33,409 nt of DNA from assembly GCA_020442065.1 (NCBI GenBank), contig JAGRKZ010000024.1, positions 1-33,409 on the forward strand, given 5' to 3'. Position numbers and translations under genes: made by a program. The notes under the pieces are model-generated. The model searched no databases. It had not been told where the DNA came from and saw only the letters and a program-made list of their open reading frames with translations. Each line of letters begins with the position of its first letter. Position 1 is the stretch's first letter. Below, one piece after another: positions 23,204 to 30,733 of the stretch. Origin of the DNA: Bauldia sp. (GTDB taxonomy: Bacteria > Pseudomonadota > Alphaproteobacteria > Rhizobiales > Kaistiaceae).

Positions 23204-24742
23204 ATGGATTCGTTGAGTCCCAGTCGGCCGATCACCATCGCGGTCCTCGCGATCGGCGGACAGGGCGGCGGCGTCCTGACCAACTGGCTGATCGGTCTCG
23301 CCGAAGCCAACGGCTGGTACGCCCAGGCGACATCGGTCGCCGGAGTCGCCCAGCGCACCGGCGCGACCATCTACTATGTCGAGATGATCCCGGCGGTGCC
23401 GGGCCGCACGCCGGTGCTGTCGCTGATGCCGGCACCCGGCGACGTCGACATCGTCATTGCGGCGGAACTGATGGAGGCCGGCCGGGCAATCCAGCGCGGC
23501 CTCGTCTCTCCCGACCGGACGACGCTGATCGCCTCCACCCACCGCGCCCTCGGCATCCTCGAGAAGACCGCGCCGGGCGACGGCATCTCCGATTCGGCGC
23601 GGGTGACGGCGATCGCCAGGACCCGCGCCAGGCGCTTCATCGCCCATGACCTGCAGCGGCTGGCCGAGGCCAATGGCAGCGTCATCTCCGCGAGCCTCTT
23701 CGGCGCCCTGGCCGCCGCCGAGGCGCTTCCCTTCGGGCGCGACAGCTTCGAGGCGGTGATCGCGGCGGAGGGAAAGGGGGTCGCGGCGAGCGTGGCGGCG
23801 TTCAGGGCGGCGGCGGAGGCGGTTGCGCTCCTTCCGCCCGCGACGGTCGACCTGCCGGAGCCCGCTGCGAAGGCCGTGCCGAAGCCGGCCGGCGGCAGCG
23901 ATCGCGAGCGGAGCGCGTATGACCGCGCGCTTGCCCGTCTCGGCGCGGAACTGCCCTCCAATGTGCACGAGATGGCGATGACCGGGCTCCGTCACGTCGT
24001 CGACTTCCAGGATGCGGCCTACGGCCATCTCTATCTCGATCGGCTCGCCGAGCTCGCGGCGCTCGACCGCAGCCGCGGCGGGGACGGGCGTGGCCATCTC
24101 TTCACCCGAGAGGCGGCGAAGTATCTGGCCCGCGCCATGGCTTATGACGATGTCATCCGCGTCGCCGATCTCAAGACCCGGGCGACGCGGTTCGCGCGCG
24201 TCGAGGCGGAGGTGAAGGCCCGTCCCGACCAGGTGATCCGCGTCACCGAGTTCATGCATCCGCGTGTCGAGGAGATCTGCGGCACGCTGCCGGCCGGGCT
24301 CGGACGCGCCGTCGAGCGTCGGGCAGGGCTGGTGCGGATGATCGACCGTCTGTTCAACAAGGGCCGGCGCGTCCGTACCGACGGCGTGTTCTGGTTTGTC
24401 GCCCTTTATGCTCTGGCCGGCATGCGCCGCCATCGCCGCAAGCTGCTTCGTCACGCCGTCGAGGAAGCCCACATTGCCGACTGGCTTGCCGTGGCGCGTC
24501 GGGGCCTTGCCGCCGACTATGACCTTGGCGTCGAGGTGATCCGATGCCGGCGGCTGATCAAGGGCTACAGCGACACCCGGGCGCGCGCCGAGAGCAAGTA
24601 CGGCAAGGTGCTGTCGGCGCTGCCGCTTCTCGAACACCGCCCGGACGGGGCCGACTGGCTCCGCCGGCTGCGCGAGGCGGCGTTGCTCGACGAAGACGGC
24701 AAGGAACTCGACGGCGCGCTGAAGACGGTGGCCTCACTCTGA
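23204..24742 (+). CDS. iorB: Indolepyruvate-type oxidoreductase, beta subunit with C-terminal extension
   Basis: The protein has 512 residues from ATG 23204, five bases after the alpha-subunit stop. The frame is open upstream inside the alpha gene, but the recognisable domain starts here. Residues 8-200 form the gamma/beta domain of 2-oxoacid oxidoreductases (VLAIGGQGGGVLTNWL, SVAGVAQRTGATIYYVEM). A long helical, Arg-rich extension of about 300 residues follows, of the type seen in proteobacterial indolepyruvate oxidoreductase beta proteins and absent from the short archaeal IorB. Its motifs include HEMAMTGLRHVVDFQDAAY and RLIKGYSDTRARAE. It forms the complex with the preceding subunit and is the last gene of the rightward operon. 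Confidence 0.9.
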   Translation: MDSLSPSRPITIAVLAIGGQGGGVLTNWLIGLAEANGWYAQATSVAGVAQRTGATIYYVEMIPAVPGRTPVLSLMPAPGDVDIVIAAELMEAGRAIQRGLVSPDRTTLIASTHRALGILEKTAPGDGISDSARVTAIARTRARRFIAHDLQRLAEANGSVISASLFGALAAAEALPFGRDSFEAVIAAEGKGVAASVAAFRAAAEAVALLPPATVDLPEPAAKAVPKPAGGSDRERSAYDRALARLGAELPSNVHEMAMTGLRHVVDFQDAAYGHLYLDRLAELAALDRSRGGDGRGHLFTREAAKYLARAMAYDDVIRVADLKTRATRFARVEAEVKARPDQVIRVTEFMHPRVEEICGTLPAGLGRAVERRAGLVRMIDRLFNKGRRVRTDGVFWFVALYALAGMRRHRRKLLRHAVEEAHIADWLAVARRGLAADYDLGVEVIRCRRLIKGYSDTRARAESKYGKVLSALPLLEHRPDGADWLRRLREAALLDEDGKELDGALKTVASL

Positions 24743-24899
24743 GCGGTATGCGCTGCCGAGGGCGGCCGGCGCGACGGGAACCAGCGGTCACGCGAACATG
24801 GCTCGTCCACTCAACGGTCGCCGGCCGGATCATCTCGTATGGCGGAGGTCCACGCCCTAGACTCGCGAGGACAGCGAATCACGGAACGGGAGAGCGGTC

Positions 24900-25457
24900 A
24901 TGGAAGGCTTCATCGCATTCGCAATGGGCAACTTCACCCTGACGTTTTTCGTGATCGGGTTGGTGGTTTCGTTCTTTGTCATCGTCGAGAGCCGCGTACC
25001 CCGCACCGGGCCGGTGGTCTCCGAAGCGATCTTCAAGTGGTTCCTGATCTTCTCGATTGGCGTCTCCGGCGTCTACAACGCCGTCTTCCACATCGCCTTC
25101 GGAAAGATGGCGGCGGAATTCATCGGCTGGGCGGACAGCCCGTTTCAGACCGAGGTCGGTTTCGCCAGCCTCGGCATGGGCGTCCTCGGGTTGATCGCGG
25201 CGTGGCGGAGCTTCGACATGCGGCTGGCCGCGATCATCGCGCCCGCCTGCTTCCTGTGGGGCGCGGCGGGCGGTCACATCTACCAGATGATCGTCGCCAA
25301 CAATTTCGCCCCCGGCAACGCCGGGATCATCTTCTGGTCCGATGTCCTGGTGCCCGTCTTCGGCTTCTTCTTCCTGTGGCTGCAGCGCCGCTACGAATTG
25401 GAGGCGCGTTCGGTGGCGCCCTATCCCTGGTTCCGTCGGCCGGCCCCGATCGCGTGA
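24900..25457 (+). CDS. DUF6790-type integral membrane protein
   Basis: This 185-residue membrane protein has about five hydrophobic helices (near 8-30, 42-64, 82-102, 108-128 and 138-162) and a charged C-terminal tail. A GGGAGAG ribosome-binding site precedes the ATG at 24900. The order of segments, with FHIAFG after the second helix and GAAGGHIYQMI before the last, matches what I recall as the DUF6790 family, which has no known function. Histidines within or beside membrane segments (FHIAFG, GGHIYQM) are notable but prove nothing. It is 157 bases downstream of iorB on the same strand. The gap holds no gene or clear terminator, so co-transcription is possible. Confidence 0.8.
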   Translation: MEGFIAFAMGNFTLTFFVIGLVVSFFVIVESRVPRTGPVVSEAIFKWFLIFSIGVSGVYNAVFHIAFGKMAAEFIGWADSPFQTEVGFASLGMGVLGLIAAWRSFDMRLAAIIAPACFLWGAAGGHIYQMIVANNFAPGNAGIIFWSDVLVPVFGFFFLWLQRRYELEARSVAPYPWFRRPAPIA

Positions 25458-25519
25458 TCCGGGTTTGCCGTGGTCACGCCACGAAGGGCGTGTCACCTGT
25501 GCGGCAAGAACGCGAGACG

Positions 25520-25843
25520 ATGTCCATGGTTGTCAGGCCGACCGTCATTTGTTCGGCTCTCTTGATGCCTGCCGGCGCGACTGCGCTCCGCGCGGAAACG
25601 CCGGAGACGGGGGCGGTCAACCCCTTCACGCTCGGGACCGGCATCGGCACCGTGGCGCTGATCCTGTTCGCGGCCGTCATCGGCCTCTCGGTGCTGGCCA
25701 AGCTCCTCATCGTCTTTGGCGCTGTGCCACGCCAGCCTCAAACCGGCGCGCATGCGATGGTGCATGCGCTTGCCAATATCGTCGGCGGTCTGACCCGGCC
25801 AAAGCCCCGCCGGCGGCCGGGCAGTCGCAGCGACGGGCGGTGA
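25520..25843 (+). CDS. Small membrane protein, unrecognised
   Basis: This 107-residue protein begins at ATG 25520. A GTG at 25499, seven codons upstream, and an ATG at 25526 are alternatives, and no start has a strong ribosome-binding site. An N-terminal signal-like segment (about 8-26, ending in Ala-Leu-Arg-Ala) is followed by a short polar stretch. One strong transmembrane helix lies at about 44-67 (TVALILFAAVIGLSVLAKLLIVFG), and the tail is basic and Arg-rich. Codon third positions in the helix are strongly GC, as in the neighbouring genes, which supports a real gene. I do not recognise a family. It lies between the DUF6790 protein and NAD-glutamate dehydrogenase on the same strand. Confidence 0.6.
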   Translation: MSMVVRPTVICSALLMPAGATALRAETPETGAVNPFTLGTGIGTVALILFAAVIGLSVLAKLLIVFGAVPRQPQTGAHAMVHALANIVGGLTRPKPRRRPGSRSDGR

Positions 25844-25936
25844 CAGCACCGGACCACGAACCGCACGAAACCGTCACACAGGGTGAGAATGACGGACCTA
25901 TCTCTGTGGTCCGCGTCACCGGGGAGGGGGATCGAA

Positions 25937-28900
25937 ATGCCCGACGGGAAAAAGGAGCGGAGCCGGATCATCGGTCTTGTCCGCCGCGCCCTCGATGGCG
26001 ATGGCGACACTGGGCGGCTGAAGGCGCTCGCCGGTGACCTCTTCGCCCGAGTGAGCCTGGAAGATCTAGCGGTCTACGGTGCCGGCGATCTCGCCGGCTT
26101 CGTCCGCATGGCCGATGCGCTCCTTGCCGTGCGCCAGGCCGACGCGACCGTGATCCGGCTTGCCGATACGGCGGTTGGCAGTGCGCCGGGCGGTGCCGTC
26201 ACCGTGCTCGGCATCCTCAACCGCGACATGCCGTTCCTCCTCGATTCGACGCTGGCCGAGCTTGGCGCGGATGGAGTGAATGTGCGCCTGGTGGCCCATC
26301 CGATCGTCAACGTTCGACGCGATGCGGCCGGCCGGCTCGTCGACTATCTCGGCCCCGGGCCGACACCCGAAGGCGCCGTGCGGGAGAGCCTCATCCAGAT
26401 TCACCTCCGTCGCCTCGGCGGCGAGGAGCCGCGCCAGCGGCTCACGGAACGCCTGGAGTCGCTCTTTGTGGAGGTGCGTCGTGCCGTCGCCGACTGGCCG
26501 GACATGCTGGCCCGGCTCCGCGCCGTGATCGAGGCCTATCGGACCTCGCCGCCGCCGATCCCCGCAGAGGACTGTGCCGAGGCGATCGCCTTCCTCGAAT
26601 GGCTTGCCGAGGGCGACTTCACGTTCCTCGGGGTCCGCGACTACGACTATGTCGGCGGGGCCCAGCGCGGGACCCTGCGTCGTGCCGGTGGGCCCGGTCT
26701 TGGCATTCTGCGCGATCCATCGGTTCGCGTGCTCCGCCGCGGCGCCGAAGGGGTGACGACGACGCCGGCGATCCGCGAGTTCCTGATGCGGCCGGAGCCG
26801 TTGATCGTCAGCAAGTCGAATCTTGTCTCGCGGGTTCACCGCCATGCCTATGCCGACTATGTCGGCGTCAAGCGCTACGGACCAAAGGGCGCCCTCGCCG
26901 GTGAAATCCGGTTCCTCGGTCTCTTCACGTCGACCGCCTATACCCGCTCGATCCGTGGGATCCCGCTGCTCCGGCGAAAGGCCGATCGGATTGTCGCGCT
27001 TGCCGGGCTCGGCGCTGAAAGCCATTCCGGCAAGACGCTCTGGAACGTGCTCGAGACCTATCCGCGTGACGAGATGTTCCAGATCGACGAGGAGACGCTG
27101 CTCGATTTCGCAACTCAGATCATGGCGCTTGACGAGCGGCCGCGGGTGCGGGTGTTGGCTCGGCGCGACCGCTTCGACCGCTTCGTTTCGGTTATCGTCT
27201 TCGCTCCGCGCGATCGCTACGACAGCAGCGTTCGGGTGACGATCGGCAAGTACCTGGCCGACGTCTTCGATGGTCATGTCTCGGCCTACTATCCGGCCTT
27301 TCCCGAAGGCACGCTGGTCCGCGTCCACTTCATTATCGGTCGCGCTGGCGGCGTCACGCCTGATCCCGATCAGGGGACGCTTGAGGCCGCAGTCGACGAG
27401 ATCGTCACCGACTGGAACGATGATCTGCTCGCGGCGGTGCGGCGCGGGTTCGAGTCCGACGCGGCCGAGCAGCTGGCGGTGGACTGGCAGGGGGCATTCC
27501 CGGCCGGATACCGCGCCGAGTTCTCGCCCGTTGCCGCGGTGAGCGATATTCGCATCGCCGAACTGCTGACCGAACAAAGGCCGATTGCCGGGTTCTTTCA
27601 CCGTGGCTCCGACGATCCGCCGTCGGTCGTCAAGTTCAAGATCTTTCATCGCGATGGCCCGATCGCCCTGTCGAAGCGGGTGCCGATGCTTGAGGACATG
27701 GGTCTGGCGGTCATTGACGAGCAAACCCACGAGCTCGCCCCCTCCGGCCGGGCCCGAGTCTTCATTCACGACATGCAGCTCGAGCGGGCCGACGGGGAGA
27801 ACTTCGATCTTGCGGCATCGGCATCCCTCGCTCACGACGCTTTCCTCGCCGTGTGGTATGGCGACGCCGAGAGCGACGGCTACAACGCGCTCACCGTGAC
27901 CGCTGGGCTGCCGTGGCGGGACGTCGCTTTGCTCCGCGCCATCTCCCGGTATCTTCGTCAGGGCGGCACGCCCCTGGCGCAGCATTACATGTGGGCGACG
28001 CTGACGCGGCACGGCGCAGTCGCCAGGCGATTGGTCGATTTGTTCCGGTCGCGCTTCGACCCCGATGCGGTGGACGAGCGGGCTGCGACCAAGGCGATCG
28101 CCGACATCGAGGCGGCGCTCCAGGCCGTCGACAGCCTCGACGAGGATCGTATCATCCGGCGTTTCCTGAACGTTGTCGATGCGGCGCTGCGGACGAACTT
28201 CTTCCAACCCGCGGCTGACGGCGAGCCGCGACCGGAGATCGTCTTCAAACTCGATCCGCATCGGGTCGAGGATCTGCCGGCGCCACGGCCGTTCCGCGAG
28301 ATCTTCGTCTACAGCCCCCGGGTCGAGGGCGTGCATCTCCGCTTTGGACCGGTGGCGCGCGGCGGCATCCGCTGGTCGGATCGCCCGCTCGACTTTCGGA
28401 CGGAGGTGCTCGGCCTCGCCAAGGCCCAGCAGGCCAAGAATGCGGTGATCGTCCCGACCGGTGCCAAGGGCGGCTTCGTCCCCAAGCGGCTGCCGCCGCC
28501 GACGGATCGCGCGGCCTTCGCTGCCGAAGGCCGCGCCTCGTACGAGCTCTTCATCGCCCGCCTCCTCGACATCACGGACAACCTTGACGGCAACCGGATC
28601 GTCCCGCCGCAGCGGGTCGTGCGCCGCGACGGCGACGATCCCTACCTCGTCGTTGCCGCCGACAAAGGCACCGCTACGTTTTCGGACGCCGCTAACGCCA
28701 TCGCCGAGAGCAGCGGCTTCTGGCTCGGCGATGCCTTCGCCAGTGGCGGCTCGCATGGCTACGACCACAAGGCGATGGGGATCACCGCGCGCGGCGCCTG
28801 GGAGGCGGTGAAGCGACACTTCCGTGAGATGGGCGTCGATATCCAGACGACGCCCTTCACCGTGGCCGGGGTCGGCGATATGTCCGGGGACGTCTTCGGC

Positions 28901-30727
28901 AACGCCATGATGTTGTCGCCGGCGACCCGGCTGGTGGCCGCCTTCGATCATCGCGACATCTTCATCGATCCCGATCCCGATCCGGCGACCTCGCTGGCCG
29001 AGCGCCAGCGATTGTTCGCGCTGCCACGGTCGAGCTGGCAGGACTACGACCGGTCGTTGATCTCGCGCGGCGGTGGCGTGTTCTCGCGCCGCGACAAGTC
29101 GATCCCGCTAAGCGCCGAGATGAGGGCGCTGCTCGACCTGGCGGGCGAGCGCGCGCCACCCAACGACGTGCTCCGCGGCATCCTCAAGGCCCGCGTCGAC
29201 CTTCTGTTCTTCGGTGGCATCGGCACCTACGTGCGAGCTGCGTCCGAATCTGACGATCGCGTCGGCGACCGCGGCAACGACGCCGTCCGCGTCACCGCTG
29301 AGGAACTGCGGGTCAAGGTGGTGGGCGAGGGCGCCAATCTTGGCATGACCCAGCTCGGCCGCGTCGCCTACTGCCTCGGCGGCGGCCGGTGCAACTCTGA
29401 CGCCATCGACAATTCGGCGGGCGTGAACACCTCCGACGTCGAGGTCAATATCAAGATCGCCCTTGGCCGGGCCGTTCGTGGCGGTCGTCTCGACCTGAAG
29501 CGGCGCGACCGGCTGTTGGCGGCGATGACGGACGAGGTCGCCGCGCTGGTGCTGCGTAACAACTACCGCCAGACCCTGGCCATCTCGCTGTCGCAGAGCC
29601 GCGGCTTCGAGTATTTCGGCTTCCAGGGACGCCTGATGCAGACCCTCGGGCAGCGCGGCCTGCTCGACCGCAAGGTCGAAGCCCTGCCGGACGACCTTGC
29701 TCTCGCTGATCGCCGCAAGGCGGGGCAGCCGCTCACCCGGCCGGAGCTTGGCGTGCTGCTCGCCTTCACCAAGATCGCGCTCAAGGCCGATCTGCTCGAA
29801 GGTGGAGTGGCGGACGACGATGCGCTCAACGACGAGCTCCTCCAGTATTTCCCGGTCCGCATGCGCAAGGCCTACATCGAGGACATCGAGGCGCATCCAC
29901 TCCGCGCCGAGATCATCGCGACCATGGTCGCCAATGCGATCGTCGACTGGGGTGGTCCGACTTATGTGCTGCGGGTCGGCGAGCGCACGGGTGCGGCGCC
30001 GATCGATATTGCCCGCGCCTATGTGGCGGCCCGCGACGTCTTCGACCTCCGGGCGCTCAATGCCGACATCGACGCCCTCGATAACGGCATCCCGGGGATG
30101 GAGCAGATCGGTCTTTATCGGTCGGTCCAGGACCTGCTCACCTCGCGCACGGTCTGGTTCCTCCGCAATGCCGACTTCGGCGGAGGGATCGCGCCCGTGG
30201 TCGAATCCTACGGGGCGACGGTATCGGCGCTCGGCGGGATGCTCGATGACATCCTCCCCGATCGTTTCCGCGCCGCGCTCGCGGACGTCGCCCGGAACAT
30301 CGCCGCGTCCGGCGTGCCGTCCGGCCTTGCCGGGCGGGTTGCAATGCTGCCCGCGCTGGCTGCCGCCACCGACATCCATCTCGTCGCCGCCGCCACCCAG
30401 GCCCCGCTGGGCGAGGTCGGTCCCATCTTTTTCGAGACTGCGGCCACCTTCCGCATCGCCCGAATCGCGCAGCTGGCACAAGAGCTTACCCTGGCCGACC
30501 AGTACGACAGCCTGGTCCGCGACCGCGCCCTCGAGACTCTTGCCGGCGCCCACCGCCGCCTGTCGATCGAGGTGATCGAAGCGGGCGGCATCGACGCCTG
30601 GATCGCCCGGCGCGGGACGGTCGCGACCCAGGCGCTGGAGGCCGTTGGCACGATCGCAGACGGCACGCTCTCGCTGTCGCGGCTGGCGGTGGCGGCGAGC
30701 CGGCTCGCCGATCTGGCTGGCGGTTGA
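25937..30727 (+). CDS. gdhB: NAD-specific glutamate dehydrogenase, large GDH-180 type
   Basis: This very large enzyme, 1596 residues, deaminates glutamate to 2-oxoglutarate with NAD+. Start ATG 25937 follows a strong GGGAGGGGG run. A GTG at 25883 in the same frame is less likely. The N-terminal half carries the regulatory ACT-like and helical region typical of this class. The catalytic dehydrogenase core is in the centre (GGIRWSDRPLDFRTEVLGL, then PTGAKGGFVPKRL at about 835-850, ASGGSHGYDHKAMGITARG, VAGVGDMSGDVFGNAM). The C-terminal helical domain runs to the end. Length agrees with the roughly 1600-residue alphaproteobacterial members. It converges with the M23 peptidase gene with six bases between stops. 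The gdhB symbol is used for this class in some species only. Confidence 0.95.
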   Translation: MPDGKKERSRIIGLVRRALDGDGDTGRLKALAGDLFARVSLEDLAVYGAGDLAGFVRMADALLAVRQADATVIRLADTAVGSAPGGAVTVLGILNRDMPFLLDSTLAELGADGVNVRLVAHPIVNVRRDAAGRLVDYLGPGPTPEGAVRESLIQIHLRRLGGEEPRQRLTERLESLFVEVRRAVADWPDMLARLRAVIEAYRTSPPPIPAEDCAEAIAFLEWLAEGDFTFLGVRDYDYVGGAQRGTLRRAGGPGLGILRDPSVRVLRRGAEGVTTTPAIREFLMRPEPLIVSKSNLVSRVHRHAYADYVGVKRYGPKGALAGEIRFLGLFTSTAYTRSIRGIPLLRRKADRIVALAGLGAESHSGKTLWNVLETYPRDEMFQIDEETLLDFATQIMALDERPRVRVLARRDRFDRFVSVIVFAPRDRYDSSVRVTIGKYLADVFDGHVSAYYPAFPEGTLVRVHFIIGRAGGVTPDPDQGTLEAAVDEIVTDWNDDLLAAVRRGFESDAAEQLAVDWQGAFPAGYRAEFSPVAAVSDIRIAELLTEQRPIAGFFHRGSDDPPSVVKFKIFHRDGPIALSKRVPMLEDMGLAVIDEQTHELAPSGRARVFIHDMQLERADGENFDLAASASLAHDAFLAVWYGDAESDGYNALTVTAGLPWRDVALLRAISRYLRQGGTPLAQHYMWATLTRHGAVARRLVDLFRSRFDPDAVDERAATKAIADIEAALQAVDSLDEDRIIRRFLNVVDAALRTNFFQPAADGEPRPEIVFKLDPHRVEDLPAPRPFREIFVYSPRVEGVHLRFGPVARGGIRWSDRPLDFRTEVLGLAKAQQAKNAVIVPTGAKGGFVPKRLPPPTDRAAFAAEGRASYELFIARLLDITDNLDGNRIVPPQRVVRRDGDDPYLVVAADKGTATFSDAANAIAESSGFWLGDAFASGGSHGYDHKAMGITARGAWEAVKRHFREMGVDIQTTPFTVAGVGDMSGDVFGNAMMLSPATRLVAAFDHRDIFIDPDPDPATSLAERQRLFALPRSSWQDYDRSLISRGGGVFSRRDKSIPLSAEMRALLDLAGERAPPNDVLRGILKARVDLLFFGGIGTYVRAASESDDRVGDRGNDAVRVTAEELRVKVVGEGANLGMTQLGRVAYCLGGGRCNSDAIDNSAGVNTSDVEVNIKIALGRAVRGGRLDLKRRDRLLAAMTDEVAALVLRNNYRQTLAISLSQSRGFEYFGFQGRLMQTLGQRGLLDRKVEALPDDLALADRRKAGQPLTRPELGVLLAFTKIALKADLLEGGVADDDALNDELLQYFPVRMRKAYIEDIEAHPLRAEIIATMVANAIVDWGGPTYVLRVGERTGAAPIDIARAYVAARDVFDLRALNADIDALDNGIPGMEQIGLYRSVQDLLTSRTVWFLRNADFGGGIAPVVESYGATVSALGGMLDDILPDRFRAALADVARNIAASGVPSGLAGRVAMLPALAAATDIHLVAAATQAPLGEVGPIFFETAATFRIARIAQLAQELTLADQYDSLVRDRALETLAGAHRRLSIEVIEAGGIDAWIARRGTVATQALEAVGTIADGTLSLSRLAVAASRLADLAGG

Positions 30728-30733
30728 GCGGGC

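Noticed and set aside
25458-25519. Small stem CGTGG/CCACG after the DUF6790 gene as a terminator
   Set aside because: The stem is only about five base pairs and no T-run follows.
26066-28951. 961-codon minus-strand frame opposite glutamate dehydrogenase
   Set aside because: Antisense shadow of a large conserved enzyme; composition biased and no start signal.
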